64,000 nt of DNA from Leptothrix cholodnii SP-6 (GTDB lineage Bacteria > Pseudomonadota > Gammaproteobacteria > Burkholderiales > Burkholderiaceae_C): assembly GCF_000019785.1 (NCBI RefSeq), contig NC_010524.1, forward strand, positions 3,274,001 to 3,338,000. Reading direction: 5' to 3'. A program made the position numbers and the translations under genes. The notes beneath the pieces are model-generated. The model worked only from the letters and a program-made list of their open reading frames with translations, was not told where the DNA came from and did no database searches. This document shows, piece after piece, positions 1 to 9,122 of the stretch. How positions within the stretch are numbered: position 1 is the first letter of the stretch; each line of letters starts with the position of its first letter.

Positions 1-277
1 ACATCGCCACGGTGACCCGCAAGTGGCAAATATGAAAATCCTGGCATTATCTTCTTGAGGTGCCCGCCTAGCAGTTTGCAATCGATTGCGTCACCACCGG
101 TTCAGGTGTCCGATCAAAACCGGCAGACAGCACCCGAAACATAATCACGAATTCGCATCCGGAAATCAGGCCGACCGAGACAGGCGAATGGACTTTGCCT
201 ATTATCAATATTCGACCGAAACAACGCTTTCTGGAATCACCGTTCCAGCCCCGACCTGCGACCGGACCCACCCCACG

Positions 278-637
278 ATGTCATGCACCATCAATCCCTT
301 ACGCGAACTCGACGGCTTCATCGCCGCAGCCCTGGTGGATTCCACCAGCGGCATGATGCTGGAATCCAACTCGACCGGCAGTTTCGAGATCGAAGCCGCC
401 TCGGCCGCCAACACCCAGGTGGTGCAGGCCAAGCTGAAGGCCATGAAAGCGGTCGGGCTGGGCGACCAGTCGATCGAGGACATCCTCATCAGCCTGACCG
501 GCCAATATCACCTGATCCGGCCGCTGTCGGCCAATAACGAGGTTTTCATCTACCTGGCCATCGACCGCAAGCACGGCAATCTGGCGATGGCCCGGATGGA
601 ATTGAAGAAACTCGACCAGAGCATCAAGAAAATCTGA
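278..637 (+). CDS. Roadblock/LC7-like small protein
   Basis: 119-residue protein starting at the ATG at 278. The pattern, an N-terminal helix (ELDGFIAAALVDSTSGMML) followed by strand-helix alternation and a basic C-terminus (KKLDQSIKKI), resembles roadblock/LC7 domain proteins, which usually regulate small GTPases or motility switches. No GTPase partner is encoded next to it; the next gene, an ABC exporter, converges from the other strand 8 bp away. A longer in-frame reading from 86 exists, but its N-terminal part has no protein-like pattern, so the start at 278 is preferred. Family assignment is by overall pattern only. Confidence 0.6.
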   Translation: MSCTINPLRELDGFIAAALVDSTSGMMLESNSTGSFEIEAASAANTQVVQAKLKAMKAVGLGDQSIEDILISLTGQYHLIRPLSANNEVFIYLAIDRKHGNLAMARMELKKLDQSIKKI

Positions 638-645
638 TCGGCGGC

Positions 646-2439
646 TCAGGCCGAGCCGAGCGCCCAGCGGCCGTCGCGCGCGAGTTCCAGCACCTGATCG
701 TGAAACGCATGCAGCGTTTCGCGATGCCCGACACTGACCAGCATCGCCTGCGGCAGCTCGCGGCGCAGCAGGCTGTAGAGGCTGTGCTCCAGGCCGGTGT
801 CGGTGGCCGAGGTGGCCTCGTCCAGAAACACCAGCGCCGGCCGATTGGCCAGCACGCGACCGAAGGCCAGGCGTTGCTGCTCGCCCGGTGACAGCACCTG
901 CGACCAGTCCTGGTCGACGTCGAGCTGCTCGCCCAGGTGGCCGAGCTGGACCTGCTGCAGGATCGCGCGCGCCTCGCCGTCGCCGATGTCGGCCGACGGA
1001 TAGGCCAGCGCGCCGCGCAGCGTGCCCAGCGGCAGATAGGGCCGTTGCGACAGGAACAGGCAATCGGCGTCGGCCGGCCGGGCGGCGTCGCCGCTGGCAA
1101 ACGGCCACAGACCGGCCAGCGTGCGCAGCAACGTGGTCTTGCCGCTGCCCGATGGCCCGCGGATCAGCAGCGCCTGGCCGGGCGCGAGGCTCAGCTCGAT
1201 GGACTGCGCCAGCACCTGGCCATCGGGGCGGCGCACCGTCAGGCCCTGCAGCTGCAGCGCATCGGCGCGCACCTGCAGCTGCGGCAGCTGCAGCGCGCGG
1301 GCGCCGTCGACGTTGCTGGTGAAGCCGCTCAGACGTTCGAGCACCGCGCGGTAGCTGGCGAACGAGTCGTACGAGGTGCGGAAGAACGACAGCGCCTCTT
1401 CCACCTGGCCGAAGGCCTGGCTGGTCTGGATCACGTCGCCGAGCTTGATGGTGCCGGCGAACAGCCGCGGCGCCTGGATCAGGAACGGGAACACCACCGC
1501 GACCTGGCTGATGCCGAGGTTGTAGCCGTCGAACTTGAGCGAGCGCCACAAGGTGGCCCAGGCGTTGGCGATCACCGCCGCGAAGCCGCTCGTCAGGTTG
1601 CGGTGCTCGACCGCCTCGCCGCGATACAGCGCCACGCTCTCGCCGTACTCGCGCAGCCGCATCAGCAGATAGCGGTAGGTGGCGTTGAGCTTCTCGTTCA
1701 GGAAGTTCAGGCGGATCAGCGGCCGGCCGATCCAGACCGCGAACACGGTGGCGGTCAGCACGTAGAGGTAGACCAGGAACACCATCGCACGTGGCAGCTC
1801 GACGCCGGCGAGCGTCAGCGGTGCCGACAGGCTCCAGAGGATGCCGGTGAACTCGACCATCGACACCACCGCGCCGACCAGGCCCATCGACAGCGCCAGG
1901 GTGTCCGACGCCAGGCTGGTGGCGTCCTGCTGGATGCGCTGCTCGGGGTTGTCGACCACCGGCTCGGCGAAGCGGCCGAGGTAGTAGGCCCGGCCGTCGA
2001 GCCAGCGCGCGACCATGCGCTCGTTCATCCACAGCCGCCAGTGGATCGTGAACGACGAGCGGATGTAGGCGTTGAGCAGCGCGCGCGCCACGTGCAGCGC
2101 CGCCAGCAGGCCGAACAGGCTCATGTGGAACCAGAACGCGCCGGCGTCGAGCGTCTGCATCGAGGTGTAGAAGCCGTTGTACCAAAAGGAGAACAGCACG
2201 TTCATGCGCACCGCGAGCAGCACGAAGAACAGGATCAGCGCGATGCCGGCCAGGCGCCGCCACGGCCGCTGCCAGCCGTGGCCGGCCCAGAAGTAGTCGC
2301 CGCTCAGGGCCCAGAACTGGCGGCCCCAGATCGTCGTGCGCGCAAGCGTCGCCATCACGGCGCCGAAACACACCAGCGTCAGCGCGTAGGCCTGCGCCAG
2401 CCAGGTGGCGCTCTTGATCAGTTCCTGGTTCCAGTCCAT
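646..2439 (-). CDS. SbmA/BacA-YddA type ABC transporter, permease and ATPase fused
   Basis: 597-residue half-transporter with an N-terminal membrane domain of the ABC_membrane_2 (ABCD/SbmA-BacA/YddA) type, about residues 1-330. The ATPase domain follows, with Walker A GPSGSGKTT (about residue 420), signature LSPGEQQRL and Walker B ALVFLDEATS. The family moves peptides, vitamin B12 or acyl compounds across the inner membrane, and it would act as a homodimer. The substrate cannot be told from sequence. The LSPGEQ signature, in place of LSGGQ, is usual for this family. It is transcribed convergently with the roadblock-like gene, and a hairpin terminator separates it from ppa. Confidence 0.85.
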   Translation of the reverse strand: MDWNQELIKSATWLAQAYALTLVCFGAVMATLARTTIWGRQFWALSGDYFWAGHGWQRPWRRLAGIALILFFVLLAVRMNVLFSFWYNGFYTSMQTLDAGAFWFHMSLFGLLAALHVARALLNAYIRSSFTIHWRLWMNERMVARWLDGRAYYLGRFAEPVVDNPEQRIQQDATSLASDTLALSMGLVGAVVSMVEFTGILWSLSAPLTLAGVELPRAMVFLVYLYVLTATVFAVWIGRPLIRLNFLNEKLNATYRYLLMRLREYGESVALYRGEAVEHRNLTSGFAAVIANAWATLWRSLKFDGYNLGISQVAVVFPFLIQAPRLFAGTIKLGDVIQTSQAFGQVEEALSFFRTSYDSFASYRAVLERLSGFTSNVDGARALQLPQLQVRADALQLQGLTVRRPDGQVLAQSIELSLAPGQALLIRGPSGSGKTTLLRTLAGLWPFASGDAARPADADCLFLSQRPYLPLGTLRGALAYPSADIGDGEARAILQQVQLGHLGEQLDVDQDWSQVLSPGEQQRLAFGRVLANRPALVFLDEATSATDTGLEHSLYSLLRRELPQAMLVSVGHRETLHAFHDQVLELARDGRWALGSA

Positions 2440-2507
2440 GGCAGCGGCAGCGTGGGCCGTCGGGGCCCCGTGGTTGGCAAGCCGCGTAGGCTAGCGCATC
2501 GGACGGA

Positions 2508-2534
2508 CAAAAAAAGAGAGCCCGCAGGCTCTCT
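2508..2534 (-). terminator. Rho-independent terminator of ppa
   Basis: Read on the minus strand, an 8-bp stem (AGAGAGCC/GGCTCTCT) with a 4-base loop is followed by a run of T, just beyond the ppa stop codon. Confidence 0.8.
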
Positions 2535-2557
2535 GTTCGGGTCGGCGCGGAGCCGAT

Positions 2558-3097
2558 TTACTTGGCCAGTTCCTTGGCGTAGTTGGCCATGCCGTCGGTG
2601 ATTTCCTTCTTGGCCTGCTCCGGACCTTCCCAGCCCTTGACCTTGACCCACTTGCCGGCTTCGAGGTCCTTGTAGTGCTCGAAGAAGTGCTGGATCGCCT
2701 TCAGGCGCATCTGGTTGATGTCTTCGGGCTTGTTCCAGTGCGAGTAGATCGGGCAGACCTTGGTGATCGGCACGGCCAGCAGCTTGGCGTCGCCGCCGGC
2801 TTCGTCGTCCATCTGCAGCACGCCCAGGGCGCGGCAGGTCACGACCACGCCCGGGGTCAGCGCGTAGGGGGTGATCACCAGCACGTCGACCGGATCGCCG
2901 TCATCGGCCAGCGTCATCGGCACGTAGCCGTAGTTGCACGGGTAGTGCATCGCGGTGGTCATGAAACGGTCGACGAACATCGCGCCGCTTTCCTTGTCCA
3001 CCTCGTACTTGATGGGGTCGGCGTTCATCGGGATCTCGATGATCACGTTGAACTCTTCGGGGCACTTGGTGCCGGGGGTGACGTTGTGCAGACTCAT
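2558..3097 (-). CDS. ppa: Inorganic pyrophosphatase (soluble, family I)
   Basis: 179 residues, the normal length for bacterial family I pyrophosphatase, which hydrolyses cytosolic PPi and so drives biosynthetic reactions forward. The signature [10 protein letters not shown] supplies the metal-binding aspartates, preceded by the active-site tract NYGYVP. The start MSLHNV at 3097 matches family N-termini; the open frame extends further upstream without protein-like content. It is divergent from hppA, a membrane pyrophosphatase, so two different PPi-consuming enzymes share one intergenic region of about 290 bp. Confidence 0.95.
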   Translation of the reverse strand: MSLHNVTPGTKCPEEFNVIIEIPMNADPIKYEVDKESGAMFVDRFMTTAMHYPCNYGYVPMTLADDGDPVDVLVITPYALTPGVVVTCRALGVLQMDDEAGGDAKLLAVPITKVCPIYSHWNKPEDINQMRLKAIQHFFEHYKDLEAGKWVKVKGWEGPEQAKKEITDGMANYAKELAK

Positions 3098-3386
3098 GCT
3101 GGTGGACTCGCTGAGGTGGAATCGTTGAACGGGACGAACCTTCGGATAGGCGGCGATTTTACGGCCCGTGCTTTCAACGGCCTTGCTGCGCCGGAGTCTG
3201 CGGCAGGTCAATCGACTTCGATTGCGCCGTGTTGCTGATGGAAAACACGGGGCGTGGCGGTCCGGGCCTTCCCCTAGCATGCCCCGGGCACGTTAGCCTA
3301 CGGGCAACCGGCGCAGCGAGCGACGCCGGCGTGACGGTTCTGTCAAGAAGTCCAATATCGATTGACCCCATGAGGAAGGAGAACCC

Positions 3387-5525
3387 ATGTCGACATCCAC
3401 AGCGCTGATGCTGGCGCTGCTCTGCGGCGTAGCCGCCGTCATCTACGGCTTCGTCTCGCGAAGCTGGATCCTCGGTCAGGACGCGGGCAACGCCCGCATG
3501 CAGGAGATCTCGGCGGCGATCCAGCAAGGTGCGGCCGCCTACCTGGCGCGCCAGTACAAGACCATCGCGATCGTCGGCGTGGTGCTGGCGGTGCTGATCT
3601 TCGCGTTCCTGGACGGCAAGTCGGCGGCGGGCTTCGTGCTCGGCGCGGTGCTGTCGGGCGCCTGCGGATTCATCGGCATGAACGTCTCGGTCAAGGCCAA
3701 CGTGCGCACCGCGCAGGCCGCCACCCAGGGGATCGGCCCGGCGCTCGACGTCGCCTTCCGCGGCGGCGCCATCACCGGCATGCTGGTGGTCGGCCTCGGG
3801 CTGCTGGGCGTGGGCCTGTTCTTCTGGTACCTGACCGGCGGCACCGATGCGACGCCGGACACCCTCAAGCCGCTGCTCGGATTCGCCTTCGGTGCCTCGC
3901 TGATCTCGATCTTCGCGCGGCTGGGCGGTGGCATCTTCACCAAAGGCGCGGACGTCGGCGCCGATCTGGTGGGCAAGGTCGAGGCCGGCATCCCCGAGGA
4001 CGACCCGCGCAACCCGGCGGTGATCGCCGACAACGTCGGCGACAACGTCGGCGACTGCGCCGGCATGGCCGCCGACCTGTTCGAGACCTACGCCGTCACG
4101 CTGATCGCCACCATGGCGCTGGGTGCGCTGATGGTCACCGGCGCCACGCTGCAGGCGGTGATCTACCCGCTGGTGCTGGGCGGCGTGTCGATCATCGCGT
4201 CGATCATCGGCTGCTACTTCGTCAAGGCCAGCCCGGGCATGAAGAACGTGATGCCGGCCCTCTACAAGGGCCTGGCGGTGGCGGGTCTGCTGTCGCTGAT
4301 CGCCTTCTGGTTCGTCACCTCGATGGTGATGCCGGCCGACGCGCTGGGCGCGGGCACGCACGGCAAGCTGTTCGGCGCCTGCGCCGTCGGCCTGGTGCTG
4401 ACCGCCGCGCTGGTGTGGATCACCGAGTACTACACCGGCACGCAGTACGCGCCGGTCAAGCACATCGCGCAGGCCTCGACCACCGGCCACGGCACCAACA
4501 TCATCGCCGGCCTGGGGGTGTCGATGCGCTCGACCGCCTGGCCGGTGCTGATGGTGTGCGTGGCGATCCTGGTCTCCTACGGCCTGGCCGGCCTGTACGG
4601 CATCGCGGTCGCCGCCACCTCGATGCTGAGCATGGCCGGCATCGTGGTCGCGCTCGACGCCTACGGTCCGATCACCGACAACGCCGGTGGCATCGCCGAG
4701 ATGGCCGAGCTGCCCAAGAGCGTGCGCGACGTCACCGACCCGCTCGACGCCGTCGGCAACACCACCAAGGCCGTCACCAAGGGCTACGCCATCGGCTCGG
4801 CCGGCTTGGCCGCGCTGGTGCTGTTCGCCGACTACACCCACTCGCTCGACGCGCGTGGCATGGACGTGTCGTTCGACCTGAGCGACCCGAAGGTGATCGT
4901 CGGCCTGTTCATCGGCGGGCTGATCCCCTACCTGTTCGGCGCGATGGCGATGGAGGCGGTGGGCCGCGCCGCCGGTGCGGTGGTGGTGGAAGTGCGCCGC
5001 CAGTTCCAGGACGGCCTGATCATGGCCGGCAAGCGCAAGCCCGACTACAGCGCGGCGGTCGACATGCTCACCAGCGCAGCCATCAAGGAGATGGTGGTGC
5101 CCTCGCTGCTGCCGGTGGTGGTGCCGATCGTGGTCGGCCTGACGCTGGGTGCTGCGGCGCTGGGCGGCCTGCTGATGGGCACCATCGTGACCGGCCTGTT
5201 CGTGGCGATCTCGATGTGCACCGGCGGCGGCGCCTGGGACAACGCCAAGAAATACATCGAGGACGGCCACTTCGGCGGCAAGGGCAGCGACACCCACAAG
5301 GCCGCCGTCACCGGCGACACCGTGGGCGATCCGTACAAGGACACCGCCGGCCCGGCCGTCAACCCGCTGATCAAGATCATCAACATCGTGGCGCTGCTGA
5401 TCGTGCCGCTGCTGCCGATGACCGGCAGCAGCCAGCCGGCCAGCGCCGCCCATGCACCGGCCGCACAGGTCGCCGCCAGCGCCGTTCAGCAGGCCGCGCC
5501 GGTCGCGCCGACCGCAAGTCAGTAA
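3387..5525 (+). CDS. hppA: Membrane proton-pumping pyrophosphatase
   Basis: 712-residue polytopic membrane protein coupling PPi hydrolysis to proton export. The substrate site motif [19 protein letters not shown] (about residues 215-233) and the C-terminal [15 protein letters not shown] motif are both present. In [16 protein letters not shown] the residue after GNTT is Lys rather than Ala, which in this family marks the potassium-independent, proton-translocating class. The last 30 residues are an Ala/Pro/Gln-rich tail not needed for the core fold. An AGGAGAA ribosome-binding site lies just upstream of the ATG. The gene is followed by a strong terminator and is divergent from ppa. Confidence 0.95.
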   Translation: MSTSTALMLALLCGVAAVIYGFVSRSWILGQDAGNARMQEISAAIQQGAAAYLARQYKTIAIVGVVLAVLIFAFLDGKSAAGFVLGAVLSGACGFIGMNVSVKANVRTAQAATQGIGPALDVAFRGGAITGMLVVGLGLLGVGLFFWYLTGGTDATPDTLKPLLGFAFGASLISIFARLGGGIFTKGADVGADLVGKVEAGIPEDDPRNPAVIADNVGDNVGDCAGMAADLFETYAVTLIATMALGALMVTGATLQAVIYPLVLGGVSIIASIIGCYFVKASPGMKNVMPALYKGLAVAGLLSLIAFWFVTSMVMPADALGAGTHGKLFGACAVGLVLTAALVWITEYYTGTQYAPVKHIAQASTTGHGTNIIAGLGVSMRSTAWPVLMVCVAILVSYGLAGLYGIAVAATSMLSMAGIVVALDAYGPITDNAGGIAEMAELPKSVRDVTDPLDAVGNTTKAVTKGYAIGSAGLAALVLFADYTHSLDARGMDVSFDLSDPKVIVGLFIGGLIPYLFGAMAMEAVGRAAGAVVVEVRRQFQDGLIMAGKRKPDYSAAVDMLTSAAIKEMVVPSLLPVVVPIVVGLTLGAAALGGLLMGTIVTGLFVAISMCTGGGAWDNAKKYIEDGHFGGKGSDTHKAAVTGDTVGDPYKDTAGPAVNPLIKIINIVALLIVPLLPMTGSSQPASAAHAPAAQVAASAVQQAAPVAPTASQ

Positions 5526-5570
5526 AGTCAGAAGGGTCTTTGGGGTCTCGATCCCCTGAACCGATCTCGA

Positions 5571-5596
5571 GGCGTGGCTGCGGCCACGCCTTTTTT
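5571..5596 (+). terminator. Rho-independent terminator of hppA
   Basis: 8-bp stem GGCGTGGC/GCCACGCC with a 4-base loop, followed by six T. The rest of the 303-bp gap up to phaZ (5597-5828) shows no coding content; it presumably carries the phaZ promoter, but no well-spaced -35/-10 pair is evident. Confidence 0.85.
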
Positions 5597-5828
5597 CATG
5601 GGGATCGGGAAATCCCGGTGCCCTCGCAGGCTTCTTTGTAAGAACGCTTTCAGTACGATCTCGCAAGCTGCTCGGCCACATGACCGACATCAAGACTTGG
5701 ACTGCCGACAAAGAATTGAGGCACTGAAAACCGCGTCGCAGCGTAGAATGCTGCACTGCAACATGAGCCGCCGGCTCGTACGCGGCTCATCGTCGGCGCC
5801 AAGCCGACCGGAACTCGAAGGAATCGAC

Positions 5829-7070
5829 ATGCTTTACCAGCTCTATGAAGCCCAACGCGCTGTGCTGAGCCCGTTCGCCGAGTTCGCCACGGCCACGGCC
5901 AAGCTTTACAGCCATCCGCAATCGCCGTTCTCGACGGCACCGGGTTCGCAGCGCGTGTCGGCCGGTTTCGACCTGCTGCATCGCCTGACCAAGGAATACG
6001 AGAAGCCCGCCTTCGACATCACGTCGGGCAAGGTCGACGGTGTCGACGTGGCGATCCAGGAACAGCTGGTCGAGGTGCGCCCCTTCTGCCGCCTGCTGCG
6101 CTTCAAGCGCTACACCGACAACATCCAGGTGCTCGAGCGCATGCGCGCGCAGCCGTCGGTGCTGGTGGTGGCGCCGTTGTCGGGCCACCACTCGACCCTG
6201 CTGCGCGACACCGTGCGCACCCTGCTGCAGGACCACAAGGTCTACATCACCGACTGGGTCGATGCCCGCATGGTGCCGCTGGCCGACGGCGAGTTCCACC
6301 TCGACGACTACATCGGCTACATCCAGGATTTCATCCGCAAGCTCGGCCCCGACATCAACGTGATCTCGGTCTGCCAGCCGACCGTCCCGGTGCTGGCCGC
6401 GATCTCGCTGATGGCCTCTGCCGGCGAGGCCACGCCGCGCACGATGACGATGATGGGCGGCCCGATCGACGCCCGCAAGAGCCCGACCGCGGTCAACAAC
6501 CTGGCGCTCAACCGCAGCCACGAGTGGTTCGAGCACAACGTGATCTACCGCGTGCCGCAGAACTACCCGGGCGCCGGCCGCCGCGTCTACCCGGGGTTCA
6601 TGCAGCACACCGGCTTCGTCGCGATGAACCCGGACCGCCACGTCAACTCGCACTACGACTACTTCCTCGACCTGGTGCGCGGCGACGACGACAGCGTCGA
6701 GGCGCACCGCAAGTTCTACGACGAATACAACGCCGTGCTCGACATGCCGGCCGAGTACTACCTCGACACCATCAAGACGGTGTTCCAGGACTTCGCCCTG
6801 GTGCACGGCACCTGGGTCGTGCGGGGCAAGCCGGTGCGTCCGCAGGACATCACCGCCACCGCGCTGCTGTCGGTCGAGGGCGAGCTCGACGACATCTCGG
6901 GTGCCGGCCAGACCGAAGCCGCGCAGCACCTGTGCAGCGGCATCCCGGAAAGCATGCGCCAGCACTACACGGTCGAAGGCGCCGGTCACTACGGCATCTT
7001 CTCGGGCCGCCGCTGGCGCGAGATGGCCTATCCTCAGGTTCGCGACTTCATCCTCGCTCACCAGCGTTGA
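5829..7070 (+). CDS. phaZ: Intracellular polyhydroxybutyrate depolymerase
   Basis: 413-residue alpha/beta-hydrolase-type enzyme that mobilises stored PHB granules. It matches the PhaZ1 (Ralstonia/Cupriavidus) family in length and layout. The nucleophile elbow reads SVCQP (about residue 183), so the nucleophile is Cys rather than Ser, as established for this intracellular depolymerase class. There is no signal peptide, consistent with a granule-associated cytoplasmic enzyme. The ATG at 5829 follows an AAGGA ribosome-binding site; the open frame extends upstream to 5574 but across the hppA terminator, which excludes the longer form. A terminator follows the gene. Confidence 0.92.
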   Translation: MLYQLYEAQRAVLSPFAEFATATAKLYSHPQSPFSTAPGSQRVSAGFDLLHRLTKEYEKPAFDITSGKVDGVDVAIQEQLVEVRPFCRLLRFKRYTDNIQVLERMRAQPSVLVVAPLSGHHSTLLRDTVRTLLQDHKVYITDWVDARMVPLADGEFHLDDYIGYIQDFIRKLGPDINVISVCQPTVPVLAAISLMASAGEATPRTMTMMGGPIDARKSPTAVNNLALNRSHEWFEHNVIYRVPQNYPGAGRRVYPGFMQHTGFVAMNPDRHVNSHYDYFLDLVRGDDDSVEAHRKFYDEYNAVLDMPAEYYLDTIKTVFQDFALVHGTWVVRGKPVRPQDITATALLSVEGELDDISGAGQTEAAQHLCSGIPESMRQHYTVEGAGHYGIFSGRRWREMAYPQVRDFILAHQR

Positions 7071-7106
7071 ACCCGGGCACCGGCCGCCGCCGGTGCCACA
7101 GCGAAT

Positions 7107-7137
7107 CGGGGCCGTCTTGCGGCCCCGTTTTTTTTAC
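7107..7137 (+). terminator. Rho-independent terminator of phaZ
   Basis: 8-bp GC stem CGGGGCCG/CGGCCCCG with a short loop, then a run of eight or more T, 37 bp past the phaZ stop and just before the next gene. Confidence 0.85.
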
Positions 7138-7142
7138 CCGCC

Positions 7143-7817
7143 ATGATCGCCCCGCTCCGCCCCGTCGATGTCGACCCGATCGACGCCCTGCTGCCGCAGA
7201 CCCAGTGCACGCGCTGCGGCTACCCCGACTGCCGCGCCTACGCGCAGGCGATCGCCGAGGGCGCGGCGCCGATCAACCGTTGCCCGCCCGGCGGCGCCGA
7301 GGGCATTCGGCGCCTGGCTGCACTGACCGGCCAGCCCGAGTCGCCGCTCGACCCCGAGTGCGGCACGGAAGGCCCGCGCACCGTGGTCTGGATCGACGAA
7401 GCCTGGTGCATCGGCTGCACCCTGTGCATCAAGGCCTGTCCGGTCGACTGCATCGTCGGCGGACACAAGCGGATGCACAGCGTGATCGAAGCCGATTGCA
7501 CCGGCTGCGAACTGTGCCTGCCGGCGTGCCCGGTCGACTGCATCCAGGTCGAGGTGGTCACGCCGGGGGCCTCGGGCTGGAACGCCTGGAGCCCGGCCCA
7601 GGCCGGCCGATCGCGCAGCGCCTACGAGCAGCGCACCCGACGCCTGGAAGCCGCCGAGCGCGCACATGCCGACGCCCTGCTGGCCAAGACCGAAGACAAG
7701 CTCGCGCATCTCGAAGAACTCACGCGCCACAACACGCCGGCCGAGCTGCAACGCAAGCGCAGCGTCGTCGAAGCGGCCCTGGCACGCGCCCGCGCGCAGC
7801 GCAAGCCGCAGCCCTGA
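7143..7817 (+). CDS. RnfB/RsxB-like iron-sulfur electron transfer protein
   Basis: 224 residues. The N-terminal Fes domain has CTRCGYPDC (about residues 22-30) with a further Cys near 47, as in RnfB. It is followed by two classical 4Fe-4S ferredoxin motifs, [15 protein letters not shown] and [15 protein letters not shown] (about 92-140). The C-terminus is a charged, helical and probably coiled-coil tail. The N-terminal membrane anchor of true RnfB is absent and no other rnf gene is nearby, so this is a stand-alone soluble ferredoxin-like protein of the kind annotated RsxB in beta-proteobacteria. Its electron partner is unknown. Confidence 0.85.
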   Translation: MIAPLRPVDVDPIDALLPQTQCTRCGYPDCRAYAQAIAEGAAPINRCPPGGAEGIRRLAALTGQPESPLDPECGTEGPRTVVWIDEAWCIGCTLCIKACPVDCIVGGHKRMHSVIEADCTGCELCLPACPVDCIQVEVVTPGASGWNAWSPAQAGRSRSAYEQRTRRLEAAERAHADALLAKTEDKLAHLEELTRHNTPAELQRKRSVVEAALARARAQRKPQP

Positions 7818-7840
7818 ACACACGCCGGGCGACCTGCCGA

Positions 7841-8752
7841 TCAGGCGCCCTGATCCAGCAATTCCCAGGCGAGCGACTGCACCCGCGTCCCCGGCTCGGC
7901 CAGTTCGTCGACGATCGACAGGTGATGAACGCCCGGCAGGGCCTCGCAGACCGGTACCACGCGCCGGCCCCAGGCCGATGCGATGAGCTGGTTCTGACGC
8001 AGGAACTCCTCGCTCTCCAAGCCCCCCACCAAAGCGGCGAAACGGCCCTTGGGCGCGGTCAGGCGCGCCGGACTCAATCGCGCCACCTGGCCTTCATCGA
8101 GCCGCAGATCCTGCTGCAGGAACGGCGTCGCCATCAGCGGCCCGAGATCGTAGACACCCGACAGCCCCAGACCGCTGCGCAGCATGGCGGCCGGCAGATC
8201 GGGCGCCAGCTTCGGCCAGTCAAGACCCAGCAACATCGCCGCCAACTGCGCGCCGGCCGAGTGCCCGGCCAGCACGATGCGGCGCCTGTCGGCCCCGAAA
8301 CGCGCCGCATTGCGCCACACCCAGGCCACCGACTGCGCCACCTGCTGCACGATGGTGTCGATGCCGACGGCAGGGCAAAGGTCGTAGTTGGGCACCACCA
8401 CCATCGCACCGCCGCGCACGAAAGCCGGCGCCACCAGCGACTGATCGGACTTGTCGAGCGAGCGCCACCAGCCGCCGTGCAGATAGACCAGCACCGGCGC
8501 ACCATCGTCGTCACACGGAAAGACATCCAGCCGCTGCCCCGCGGTCGGGCCGTACGGCAGGTCGAGCTCACAGTGCGACTGCGCCCTCACCTGTGCCGAG
8601 ACCGCAGCCCAGCGCGCAAAGATCTGCGGGTGCTCGGGAATGCGGGCCCGATTGTTGTACTGCACCTCGAGCCAGCGCGTTCGCTCGTCGTCCGGAGCAG
8701 TCCCTTCTTCTGCAACGCCCGGATGCGCCGGAACCTGCGACATGACCGTCAT
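7841..8752 (-). CDS. Alpha/beta hydrolase (esterase or kynurenine formamidase-like)
   Basis: 303 residues. The oxyanion-hole motif HGGWW (about residue 92) and nucleophile elbow GHSAGAQ (about residue 160) are those of the HSL/BD-FAE hydrolase group, which includes kynurenine formamidases and carboxylesterases. A C-terminal VHHLSIVDEL segment supplies the likely catalytic His. There is no signal peptide. No tryptophan-degradation genes are adjacent, so the substrate stays open. Start is at either of two close ATGs (8752 or 8743). Confidence 0.8.
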   Translation of the reverse strand: MTVMSQVPAHPGVAEEGTAPDDERTRWLEVQYNNRARIPEHPQIFARWAAVSAQVRAQSHCELDLPYGPTAGQRLDVFPCDDDGAPVLVYLHGGWWRSLDKSDQSLVAPAFVRGGAMVVVPNYDLCPAVGIDTIVQQVAQSVAWVWRNAARFGADRRRIVLAGHSAGAQLAAMLLGLDWPKLAPDLPAAMLRSGLGLSGVYDLGPLMATPFLQQDLRLDEGQVARLSPARLTAPKGRFAALVGGLESEEFLRQNQLIASAWGRRVVPVCEALPGVHHLSIVDELAEPGTRVQSLAWELLDQGA

Positions 8753-8869
8753 CTTCGCCCCTCTGCCGTCATGGAAAACCCAGTTTCTACACCATCACAA
8801 CCGGCCGTTCAGGCACCTGATCGGCCTGTGTAGGGGGGCAATCTGTCTGCTAGACTTTGCATGTCGTGT

Positions 8870-8945
<76 letters not shown>

Positions 8946-8979
8946 CACAAGACCCCGCCAAGCACCGCTTGGCAACAAA

Positions 8980-9012
8980 AGCTCTAGAGAATCAACGCTC
9001 TAGAGCTTTTTC
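8980..9012 (+). terminator. Terminator after tRNA-Ala
   Basis: Perfect 10-bp stem AGCTCTAGAG/CTCTAGAGCT with an 8-base loop and T-run. It lies inside the island's left edge and ends tRNA transcription before the integrase gene. Confidence 0.8.
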
Positions 9013-9058
9013 TTTGCCCGTATAGCAACGCATGGCAACGCTTGAAACCGGGGCATCG

Positions 9059-9119
9059 TGGGGGCAACATTGGGGGCAACTCAAAACGCATCTGAAAAGT
9101 TGCCCCCAGTTGCCCCCAA
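9059..9119. repeat. Paired GGGGGCAAC motifs, candidate integrase arm sites (left)
   Basis: A tandem pair TGGGGGCAACAT-TGGGGGCAACT (9059-9081) is followed by the same pair inverted (9098-9119, reading AGTTGCCCCCAGTTGCCCCC), just before the integrase start. The same tandem pair recurs at the far end of the island (19114-19136), as expected for arm-type binding sites of a tyrosine integrase. Confidence 0.55.
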
Positions 9120-9122
9120 GCC

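Noticed and set aside
5716..5749. Sigma-70 promoter for phaZ (TTGAGG ... TAGAAT)
   Set aside because: The boxes are 22 bp apart, too far for a standard promoter.
3174..5756. 860-codon minus-strand frame opposite hppA
   Set aside because: His/Asp/Arg-rich antisense noise; hppA is unambiguous.
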